Shown one piece after another: positions 1-5,851 of a stretch of 7,236 nt of DNA; the first letter of the stretch is position 1, and the number at the start of each line of letters is the position of its first letter. The notes beneath the pieces are model-generated. The model was not told the DNA's origin. It searched no databases and worked only from the letters and a program-made list of their open reading frames with translations. This stretch comes from Rhodobacterales bacterium (lineage in GTDB: Bacteria; Pseudomonadota; Alphaproteobacteria; Rhodobacterales; Rhodobacteraceae), in NCBI GenBank assembly GCA_009992615.1, contig JAACVA010000059.1, positions 1-7,236 of the forward strand, given 5' to 3'. Both the position numbers and the translations under genes were made by a program.

Positions 1-84
1 ATCGCCGTATCGCCCATTCCCGACACCGGCCTGGGTGCGGCGATCAACGACCGGCTGCGCCGTGCAGCGGCACCGCGCGCCTAA
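1..84 (+). CDS. C-terminal end of an unidentified protein (5' end outside window)
   Basis: An open frame enters at base 1 and stops at TAA 82-84. It gives the last 27 residues, beginning IAVSPIPDTGLG and ending RRAAAPRA. Third codon positions are mostly G or C, as in the neighbouring genes, which supports this being a real coding end. The tail is arginine- and alanine-rich with no recognisable motif, so I do not assign a family. It lies 194 bases upstream of leuC on the same strand. No T-tract terminator is visible after its stop, so read-through toward leuC cannot be excluded. Confidence 0.55.
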   Translation: MAVSPIPDTGLGAAINDRLRRAAAPRA

Positions 85-278
85 TCATCTTGCGACACAA
101 CCTTGCCCATTGTATCCCTTCGCATATGACACAGGTTTTCGACATGGATGATCGCGCGCGCCTGCCCTGGCGGTTTTTCGGCGCATCGCTGACGGTGCTG
201 GCCAGCCTCTGAGCGGGCGGCATTGCCTTTTCCAAACCCGATCCTCCCCAATATTACCCAACACCGAAAGACACGCAC
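85..278 (+). other. leuC upstream leader region
   Basis: This 194-base stretch carries no full-length gene. Two weak promoter-like arrangements are visible near its start: TTGCGA at 90-95 with TATCCC at 113-118 (17-base spacer), and TTGCCC at 103-108 with TATGAC at 125-130 (16-base spacer). Neither is a good match to a sigma-70 consensus. A 28-codon open frame runs from ATG 126 to TGA 212. It is in frame with leuC, hydrophobic near its end (FFGASLTVLASL), and lacks an obvious ribosome binding site. No hairpin followed by a T run is present, so classical attenuation is not supported. The region just before leuC holds a modest purine stretch (gaaag) suited to ribosome binding. Confidence 0.35.
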
Positions 279-1682
279 ATGTCCTCCAAGACACTGTATG
301 ACAAGATCTGGGATGCCCACATCGCCCACGAGGCCGAGGATGGCACCTGCCTGCTGTATATCGACCGCCATCTGGTGCACGAAGTGACCAGCCCCCAGGC
401 CTTCGAAGGTCTGCGCATGGCAGGCCGCACCGTGCACGCCCCGGACAAGACAATTGCCGTGCCCGATCACAACGTGCCCACCACGCCGGGCCGGGACGTG
501 CATATCGACAACGACGAGTCGCGCATCCAGGTCGATGCGCTGGACAAGAACGCCCGCGATTTCGGCGTACATTATTACCCGGTGTCCGACATCCGTCAGG
601 GGATCGTGCACATCGTCGGCCCCGAACAGGGCTGGACCCTGCCGGGCATGACCGTGGTCTGCGGCGATTCGCACACCGCCACCCATGGGGCCTTTGGCGC
701 GCTGGCCCACGGAATCGGCACTAGTGAGGTTGAGCATGTGCTGGCCACCCAGACGCTGATCTCGAAGAAATCCAAGAACATGAAGGTGGAAATCACCGGC
801 AAGCTGGCGCCGGGCGTCACCGCCAAGGACATCACCCTGTCGGTGATCGGCAAGACCGGCACCGCCGGCGGCACCGGCTATGTCATCGAATACTGCGGCG
901 AGGCGATTCGCGACCTGAGCATGGAAGGCCGGATGACCGTCTGCAACATGGCCATCGAGGGCGGCGCGCGGGCCGGTCTGATCGCGCCGGATGAAAAGAC
1001 ATTCGCCTATTGCATGGGCCGCCCCCACGCCCCGAAAGGCACCCAGTGGGAGGCGGCGCTGGCCTGGTGGAAAACCCTGTACAGCGATGACGACGCCCAT
1101 TGGGACAAGGTGATCACGATCCGCGGCGAAGACATCGCGCCGGTGGTCACCTGGGGCACCTCGCCCGAGGACGTTCTGCCGATCACCGCATCCGTGCCTG
1201 CCCCCGAGGATTTCAAGGGCGGCAAGGTGGACGCGGCCAAGCGGTCGCTGGAATACATGGGTCTGACGGCGGGCACGCCGTTGAACCAGATCAAGATCGA
1301 CACCGTGTTCATCGGGTCGTGCACCAACGGCCGCATCGAGGATCTGCGCGCCGCCGCCGCCATCCTGAAGGGCAAGAAGATCGCCGAGGGGATGCGCGCC
1401 ATGGTGGTGCCCGGTTCGGGCCTCGTGCGCGCCCAGGCCGAGGAAGAGGGCATCGCCCAGGTGTTCATCGACGCCGGGTTTGAATGGCGCCTTGCGGGGT
1501 GCTCGATGTGCCTGGCGATGAACCCCGATCAGTTGGAACCCGGCGAGCGCTGCGCCGCCACGTCGAACCGCAATTTCGAAGGCCGGCAGGGCCGCGGCGG
1601 CCGCACCCACCTGATGAGCCCGGCCATGGCGGCGGCGGCGGCAGTGACCGGCCACCTGACCGATGTGCGGGAAATGATGTAA
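279..1682 (+). CDS. leuC: 3-isopropylmalate dehydratase large subunit
   Basis: LeuC is the [4Fe-4S]-bearing large subunit of isopropylmalate isomerase. With LeuD it converts 2-isopropylmalate to 3-isopropylmalate in leucine synthesis, in the cytoplasm. The 467-residue length is normal for bacterial LeuC. The aconitase-type signature GDSHTATHGAFGALAHGIGT begins at about residue 129. The three cluster-ligand cysteines are visible: C348 in IGSCTNGR, and C408 and C411 in AGCSMCLAMN. The C-terminal NRNFEGRQGRGGRTHLMSP segment is also typical. ATG 279 is chosen because the protein opens with the expected SSKTLYDKIWDAH and a purine-rich gaaag lies just upstream. The usual partner leuD is not immediately downstream; an ATPase gene intervenes. 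The gene looks intact and has the high GC of the host. Confidence 0.98.
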   Translation: MSSKTLYDKIWDAHIAHEAEDGTCLLYIDRHLVHEVTSPQAFEGLRMAGRTVHAPDKTIAVPDHNVPTTPGRDVHIDNDESRIQVDALDKNARDFGVHYYPVSDIRQGIVHIVGPEQGWTLPGMTVVCGDSHTATHGAFGALAHGIGTSEVEHVLATQTLISKKSKNMKVEITGKLAPGVTAKDITLSVIGKTGTAGGTGYVIEYCGEAIRDLSMEGRMTVCNMAIEGGARAGLIAPDEKTFAYCMGRPHAPKGTQWEAALAWWKTLYSDDDAHWDKVITIRGEDIAPVVTWGTSPEDVLPITASVPAPEDFKGGKVDAAKRSLEYMGLTAGTPLNQIKIDTVFIGSCTNGRIEDLRAAAAILKGKKIAEGMRAMVVPGSGLVRAQAEEEGIAQVFIDAGFEWRLAGCSMCLAMNPDQLEPGERCAATSNRNFEGRQGRGGRTHLMSPAMAAAAAVTGHLTDVREMM

Positions 1683-1693
1683 AACCTATCGAT

Positions 1694-1734
1694 ACCTAGC
1701 ATAGTATAGGGAATTTCCGTATACTATGCTAGGT
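1694..1734. repeat. 41-bp near-perfect palindrome upstream of the ATPase gene
   Basis: The outer arms 1694-1708 and 1720-1734 are perfect 15-bp inverted repeats (acctagcatagtata / tatactatgctaggt). Inside them, after one mismatched pair (1709/1719), ggaa at 1710-1713 pairs with ttcc at 1715-1718 around T1714. In all, 19 of 20 pairs match. Each arm contains TATACT reading outward (1720-1725 on +, 1703-1708 on -), which resembles a -10 hexamer. No -35 match sits at the right distance. A further overlapping inverted repeat, ctagg 1729-1733 with cctag 1738-1742, and an 8-bp palindrome tatcgata at 1687-1694 flank it. No T run follows, so it is not a standard terminator. An operator/promoter for the ATPase gene or an element end are the plausible roles. 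Confidence 0.9.
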
Positions 1735-1744
1735 TATCCTAGTC

Positions 1745-1748
1745 GGAG
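1745..1748 (+). promoter_or_regulatory. ribosome binding site that fixes the ATPase start at GTG 1756
   Basis: GGAG at 1745-1748 sits seven bases before GTG 1756. The earlier in-frame ATG at 1726 lies inside the palindrome arm, has no purine-rich site upstream, and would add ten residues encoded by the palindrome and its flank. The GTG start gives an N-terminus reading MDPVRNPFAPSAG, which suits this family. Confidence 0.75.
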
Positions 1749-1755
1749 TAACATC

Positions 1756-2949
1756 GTGGACCCAGTGAGAAACCCCTTCGCGCCCAGCGCGGGGCGGCGA
1801 CCGCCAGAATTGGCAGGCCGTGACGATATCATTGAGGCCGCAACCACGATTTGCCGCCGCGCCATGCTGAACCGCCACGCCCGGCCCATGATGTTGTTGG
1901 GGCTGCGTGGAACGGGCAAGACCGTGCTTTTGAACGAGTTTCGCAAAATCGGCGCGGACGAAGGGCTGTTGGTTTCGCGGATCGAGGCCCCCGAAGATGC
2001 AAACCTCGCCCGCCTGATCGTTCCCGAAATGCGTAAGGCGATGCGATCCTTGTCCGGCGTGGTGGCGGCAAAGCATATCGCAACCAAAGGTTTGCGCGGC
2101 CTGCAAAACTTTGCTTCAGCATTTAAGATTGAGGCCGGTGGCATCGGCGTCGGCATCGAAGGGGCGACAGGCCCTGAACCGGGGCTGGCCGACAGCGGTG
2201 ATATCCAGTTCGATTTGCCGGATCTGTTCGAGACCCTTGGCCAAGCCGCCAAGGCCGCAGGGCGAGGATGGCTTTTGTTGATTGATGAGGTGCAGTATTT
2301 GTCGCCCACTGATCTTTCGGCGCTGATCGTTTCGTTGCACCGGGTCTCGCAATCGGATTATCCCATCGTTTTCGCAGGGGCAGGGTTGCCCCAGGTGGCG
2401 CGTCTTGCCGGTGAAGCGAAATCCTATGCCGAGCGGCTTTTTACCTATCCCTCTATCGGCCCATTGGACGGCGAAGCCGCGTCTATTGCCATCCAGCGCC
2501 CCATCGAAAACGAAGGCGCGCAGATTGCCGACGATGCGGTTCAGAAAATCGTAAACATCACAGGCGGTTATCCGTTCTTCATTCAGGAATGGGGCTCAAA
2601 GGCATGGGACGTTTCAAACGATCCGATGATTGTGCTGAACGATGTGGATATTGCCTATGAACCCGTTCTTGCCTCGCTGGACGAAGGTTTCTTCAAGGTG
2701 CGCATGGACCGGCTGACACGGGCAGAAACCAGTTTTGTTGCCGCTATGGCAAAATTGGGCGACGGCCCATATCCTATTGCCGACATCGCCAAGGCCATGA
2801 ACCGAAGTACCCGTTCCCTTGGCCCCAGCCGGGCAAGCATCATTCACAAGGGCATGATCTATAGTGCCGAGCACGGCTATCTTGCGTTCACCGTCCCGCT
2901 GTTCGCGGACTTCATGCGCCGTCAAGACCAACACGCCGCCCAACCCTAA
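1756..2949 (+). CDS. lone AAA-type ATP-binding protein with C-terminal winged-helix-like region
   Basis: This 397-residue cytoplasmic P-loop ATPase resembles the AAA_16/ATPase_2 (COG1672-like) group, often annotated simply as ATP-binding protein. Visible parts are an N-terminal motif NPFAPSAGRRPPELAGRD (residues 6-23); Walker A GLRGTGKT (49-56); Walker B WLLLIDEVQ (172-180); a sensor-1-like strand PIVFAGAGLPQ (203-213); GGYPFFIQ (270-277); and a C-terminal region (about 318-390) with the look of a winged helix, including LGPSRASII and AFTVPLFADF. No nuclease, transposase or membrane segment is visible. Start GTG 1756 is chosen for its GGAG site. Hand counts give 34/60 and 29/60 G+C at 1921-1980 and 2521-2580, against 41/60 at 1321-1380 in leuC, which suggests acquisition. 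It separates leuC from leuD and ends 15 bases before leuD. Its biological role is unknown. Confidence 0.9.
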   Translation: MDPVRNPFAPSAGRRPPELAGRDDIIEAATTICRRAMLNRHARPMMLLGLRGTGKTVLLNEFRKIGADEGLLVSRIEAPEDANLARLIVPEMRKAMRSLSGVVAAKHIATKGLRGLQNFASAFKIEAGGIGVGIEGATGPEPGLADSGDIQFDLPDLFETLGQAAKAAGRGWLLLIDEVQYLSPTDLSALIVSLHRVSQSDYPIVFAGAGLPQVARLAGEAKSYAERLFTYPSIGPLDGEAASIAIQRPIENEGAQIADDAVQKIVNITGGYPFFIQEWGSKAWDVSNDPMIVLNDVDIAYEPVLASLDEGFFKVRMDRLTRAETSFVAAMAKLGDGPYPIADIAKAMNRSTRSLGPSRASIIHKGMIYSAEHGYLAFTVPLFADFMRRQDQHAAQP

Positions 2950-2964
2950 ACCAGGAAGTACATT

Positions 2965-3570
2965 ATGGAAAAATTCGAAAAGCTGACCGGCGTTGCGGCG
3001 CCAATGGACATGATCAACATCGACACCGACATGATCATCCCCAAGAACTTTCTGAAAACGATCAAGCGCACCGGCCTGGGGGTGAATCTGTTCGACGAGA
3101 TGCGTTATGATGACGACCGCAATGAACGGCCCGATTTCGTGCTGAACAAACCGGCCTATCGCAATGCGGAAATCCTGATTGCCGGTGAAAATTTCGGCTG
3201 CGGATCGTCGCGCGAACATGCCCCCTGGGCGATCAAGGATTTCGGCATCCGCTGCGTCATCGCGCCCAGCTTTGCCGACATCTTCTTCAACAACTGTTTC
3301 AAGAACGGCATCCTGCCGATCCCTCTGCCGCAAGACCAGGTGGATATCCTGATGAAGGACGCGGAAAAGGGCGAAAACGCCCGCATCACCGTGGATCTGG
3401 AAAATCAGGTCATCACCACGTCGGACGGCGAACAGATCCGCTTTGAGGTTGAGTCCTTCCGCAAACATTGCCTGATGAACGGGTTGGATGACATCGGCCT
3501 GACGTTGGAAAAAGCCGCCTCGATCGACGCGTTCGAAGCCAAGGCCGCACAAAGCCGCCCTTGGGTCTGA
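2965..3570 (+). CDS. leuD: 3-isopropylmalate dehydratase small subunit
   Basis: LeuD is the swivelling small subunit that completes the isopropylmalate isomerase active site with LeuC. At 201 residues it has the normal bacterial length. Diagnostic segments are INIDTDMIIPKNF (residues 17-29), the substrate-binding loop FGCGSSREHAPWA (77-89), NNCFKNGILPI (from about 110), and the C-terminal DDIGLTLE segment followed by SRPWV. The start at ATG 2965 is supported by AGGAAG at 2953-2958, six bases upstream. The gene begins 15 bases after the ATPase stop, so it is probably co-transcribed with it or translated from a leuC-initiated transcript running through. It returns to host-like composition. A strong intrinsic terminator follows, marking the end of the leuC-ATPase-leuD unit. 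Confidence 0.97.
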   Translation: MEKFEKLTGVAAPMDMINIDTDMIIPKNFLKTIKRTGLGVNLFDEMRYDDDRNERPDFVLNKPAYRNAEILIAGENFGCGSSREHAPWAIKDFGIRCVIAPSFADIFFNNCFKNGILPIPLPQDQVDILMKDAEKGENARITVDLENQVITTSDGEQIRFEVESFRKHCLMNGLDDIGLTLEKAASIDAFEAKAAQSRPWV

Positions 3571-3608
3571 CCGTTTGTGCCCGGTTCGGGCGCATCCACA
3601 ACATCTTG

Positions 3609-3636
3609 AGGCAGCCCCGAGGGCTGCCTTTTTTTT
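3609..3636 (+). terminator. intrinsic terminator after leuD
   Basis: A nine-base-pair stem (aggcagccc 3609-3617 with gggctgcct 3621-3629) closes a three-base loop (cga) and runs directly into eight T residues (3629-3636). It lies 39 bases past the leuD stop. This is a textbook rho-independent terminator on the + strand. There is no A run on the 5' side, so it should not terminate - strand transcripts efficiently. Confidence 0.95.
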
Positions 3637-3832
3637 ATCGAAACATTGATGCAAAGACGCACCAGTTGCACCCTCAAAAGACCCAAAGTTTTCGTCATGT
3701 TTAACAAGACGTTGAGAAGCGACGTGAAAGTGGGCAAAACTTGGGCAAGATTGAGGCAGACCGCCACAAAGTGGCACAACAGTTTGGAACAAGGGCGCGG
3801 CATCGCATCGCATCCGTCCAGGTTGAGGGTAA
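3637..3832 (+). other. intergenic region upstream of the membrane protein gene
   Basis: This 196-base stretch probably contains the promoter for the next gene pair, since a strong terminator precedes it, but I see no convincing -35/-10 pair. A seven-base direct repeat tgggcaa occurs at 3731-3737 and 3742-3748, with an 11-base period (one helical turn). That spacing could suit a dimeric regulator but may be chance. A small hairpin gccac/gtggc (3763-3767, 3771-3775) is also present. Open frames crossing this stretch lack codon-bias or ribosome-binding support. Confidence 0.3.
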
Positions 3833-4672
3833 ATGGCAGTGATTTCGCGGCTTTTGGGCGCTTGTCTCAGGGGGTTCCTGGTGGCGCTGCTGATAACGAC
3901 GCCGGCGCTGTTGCTGCCCGGTGTGTCGCCTGACACGGCGCAGGTGGTGATGCTGCTGGCGCTGTCCGCGGGCGTGCTGACGGTGTTAGAATACAACTCA
4001 GCCTATCCATGCCTGTTTGAATTCCGCGAAGCGCCACCGTTCAACCGGATCCGGTTCACCAGCCTGTTTCTGACGGTTTTCCTGTTGTCGGTCGTCATGA
4101 AGGGCCAGACCAGCCCGACGCTTCTGGCCGAGTTCATCCAGTCTGTCGGCAACCTGTTCGCCCGCGTGTTCGATTTTGCGTACAGCCCCGTGCGTCTTGT
4201 GGTTCTCATGTTGCCCGAAGACGCGCCTTTGGCCCAGTTGGACGTGCTGCGCGCACTGGCCTGCCTTGCCTATCTGATTTCAATGATCTCGCTGGCGGTG
4301 TTCGGCGTCGCCGTCTGGCGGAGCGGCTGGCCGCTGCAAAACGGCAGCTTCAATGTCTGGACCAACCTGCCCACCTTCGACCCAACAGCGGGGGGCGAGG
4401 TTGTGTCGCGGCTGCGGCGCGACGCGTCGATCAACATCGTTCTGGGAATTCTGCTGCCTTTTCTCATGCCTTCGGTGGTATCCTCGGCGCCAAACCTGCT
4501 CGGCGCGGTCTCTCACGCCAGCCCGCAAACCCTTATCTGGACGGTGACCGCTTGGGCCTTCTTTCCCGCCTCTCTGCTGATGCGCGGCATTGCCATGGCG
4601 CGGATCGCCCAAATGATTACGCAAAAGCGCAAGCAGACCACGATCAGCGACGTCGGCCTTCTGCCTGTCTGA
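3833..4672 (+). CDS. predicted multi-pass membrane protein of unknown function
   Basis: A 279-residue inner-membrane protein that I cannot place in a named family. By eye there are about six hydrophobic segments: residues 12-30, 36-53, 75-90, 139-161, 199-216 and 232-250. A soluble or amphipathic stretch lies at about 92-135, and another between segments four and five contains SRLRRDAS. The C-terminus is basic (ARIAQMITQKRKQ) and likely cytoplasmic. ATG 3833 has a GAGGG only three bases upstream; the in-frame GTG at 3839 would have nine-base spacing and is a credible alternative, two residues shorter. The gene's TGA shares bases with the start region of the following exported protein, which suggests the two are translated together and may act at the same membrane. 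Composition matches the host. Confidence 0.8.
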   Translation: MAVISRLLGACLRGFLVALLITTPALLLPGVSPDTAQVVMLLALSAGVLTVLEYNSAYPCLFEFREAPPFNRIRFTSLFLTVFLLSVVMKGQTSPTLLAEFIQSVGNLFARVFDFAYSPVRLVVLMLPEDAPLAQLDVLRALACLAYLISMISLAVFGVAVWRSGWPLQNGSFNVWTNLPTFDPTAGGEVVSRLRRDASINIVLGILLPFLMPSVVSSAPNLLGAVSHASPQTLIWTVTAWAFFPASLLMRGIAMARIAQMITQKRKQTTISDVGLLPV

Positions 4673-4692
4673 TCGTTGGCTGTGCACTGGCC

Positions 4693-5769
4693 ATGGGGTT
4701 GGCCGCACCGGCCCGGGCCGAAACCCTGCGTATTGCCACCTTCAACGTCGAATTGTCGCGCGCGGGGCCGGGCCTGTTGCTGCGCGATCTGCGTAAGGGC
4801 GACGAACAGGCGGCACTGGTGGCCGGGATCATCGCAAGGGTCGCCCCCGATGTTCTGGTGCTGCAAGGCGTCGATTACGATTACGACGGTCTGGCGCTGA
4901 GCGCTCTGGCCGGCCTGATTGGCGCGGCGGGGCATCCCCTGCCCCATCACTTTGCCCTGCGACCCAACACTGGCAGGGCCACCGGCCAGGACATGGACGG
5001 CAACGGCCGTCTGGGCGAGCCGCGCGATGCCCAGGGCTTTGGCCGGTTTGCCGGTCAGGGCGGTATGGCGGTGCTGTCGGCCCTGCCGATCGACACAGCG
5101 GCCAGCCGCGATTTCAGCGGCCTGTTGTGGCGCGATCTGCCCGGCGCCATACCGCCCCGCGACAGCCCCGGCCTGTCGGTTCAGCGGCTGGCGTCGGTTG
5201 CCCACTGGGATGTCGCGCTGCGCCTGCCGGATGGCACCGCGCTTCATCTGCTGACATGGCACGCCACGCCCCCGGTGTTCGACGGCCCCGAAGACCGCAA
5301 CGGCCGGCGCAACCATGACGAAGCGGCGTTCTGGCTGCGTTATCTTGACGGTGCGCTTGAAACCGCACCGCCCGACAGCCCCTTCGTGATTGTTGGCGAT
5401 GCCAACCTTGACCCGGTGGATGGCGACGGGCGGCCCGATGCCCTGACCCTGCTGTTGGGCGATTCGCGGTTGCAAGACCCGCAGCCCAAAAGCGCCGGTG
5501 CGCCGCTGGCCGCGCTGCGCGATGGCGGGGTGAACGCGCACCACCGCGGCGATCCTGCCCTTGACACCGTCGACTGGCCCGATGCCCGCGAAGGTGATCC
5601 GGGCAATCTGCGGGTGGATTACATCCTGCCGTCGGCCCACTGGCGCGTGCAGAGGGCGGGCGTGTTCTGGCCGGAACCGGGTGATCCTTTGGCGGCCTTG
5701 CTGGGCGACGGCGGCACCGGCGCATCGCGCCATCGCCTTGTCTGGGTCGATCTGGCGCTTGGCGGTTGA
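4693..5769 (+). CDS. exported endonuclease/exonuclease/phosphatase-fold protein (start uncertain)
   Basis: This protein has the DNase I-like EEP fold. Numbered from ATG 4693 (358 residues), it shows LRIATFNVE (N18), DVLVLQG (53-59), TWHA (H190), GDANLD (D236, N238), RVDYIL (D309) and SRHRLVW (H347). The normal glutamate of LQE is G59, and the aspartate of the usual SDH is R346, so activity is uncertain. Acidic glycine loops DMDGNGRLGE (100-109) and DGDG near residue 243 resemble calcium-binding loops. A hydrophobic stretch ending APARA before E10 looks like a signal peptide, but ATG 4693 would cut most of it off. Reading from CTG 4669 restores LIVGCALAMGLAAPARA, and TTG 4552 would add the preceding RRR. 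No start has a clear ribosome binding site. The substrate is not predictable; a phosphodiester or phosphate ester is the family expectation. Confidence 0.82.
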   Translation: MGLAAPARAETLRIATFNVELSRAGPGLLLRDLRKGDEQAALVAGIIARVAPDVLVLQGVDYDYDGLALSALAGLIGAAGHPLPHHFALRPNTGRATGQDMDGNGRLGEPRDAQGFGRFAGQGGMAVLSALPIDTAASRDFSGLLWRDLPGAIPPRDSPGLSVQRLASVAHWDVALRLPDGTALHLLTWHATPPVFDGPEDRNGRRNHDEAAFWLRYLDGALETAPPDSPFVIVGDANLDPVDGDGRPDALTLLLGDSRLQDPQPKSAGAPLAALRDGGVNAHHRGDPALDTVDWPDAREGDPGNLRVDYILPSAHWRVQRAGVFWPEPGDPLAALLGDGGTGASRHRLVWVDLALGG

Positions 5770-5793
5770 GATTGACCGGACCAGCGTGTCAGC

Positions 5794-5822
5794 TTGACCC
5801 CTGTCACGGCGCGCGCTAGGCC
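5794..5822 (+). promoter_or_regulatory. candidate leuB promoter
   Basis: TTGACC at 5794-5799 is a good -35 match, with a weak -10-like ctaggc/taggcc at 5816-5822 (16 to 17 base spacer) in a GC-rich spacer. A second TTGACC lies 22 bases upstream at 5772-5777. The site falls in the 82-base gap between the phosphatase-fold gene and leuB. The -35 is convincing and the -10 is not, so this is a moderate call; read-through from the upstream pair is the alternative. Confidence 0.4.
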
Positions 5823-5851
5823 ACCGGCAACGAATTGCAAGGAGCCACGCG

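Noticed and set aside
81..1655. Long open frame (over 500 codons) on the - strand across leuC
   Set aside because: It is antisense to a clearly conserved LeuC. Its protein is low-complexity, rich in G, H, R and A, with no recognisable domain, as expected from a mirrored high-GC gene.
1694..1734. Palindrome as the leuC transcription terminator
   Set aside because: The stem is AT-rich, no T run follows on either strand, and leuD downstream needs expression.
1756..2949. ATPase as part of a defence or Tn7-like transposition system
   Set aside because: No transposase, nuclease, CRISPR repeat or partner gene is present; the neighbours are leucine synthesis genes. The ATPase alone does not support a specific system.
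3772..3788. Sigma-54 promoter (TGGCAC followed by TTTGG)
   Set aside because: The -24 half matches, but the -12 element lacks the required GC at the right spacing.
3646..3933. + strand 95-codon frame upstream of the membrane gene
   Set aside because: It overlaps the start of the membrane gene in another frame, has no good ribosome binding site, and its second half is a frame shadow of that gene.
2614..3996. Long - strand open frame across leuD and the terminator
   Set aside because: It is antisense to leuD and passes through an intrinsic terminator. The translation has no coherent domain.
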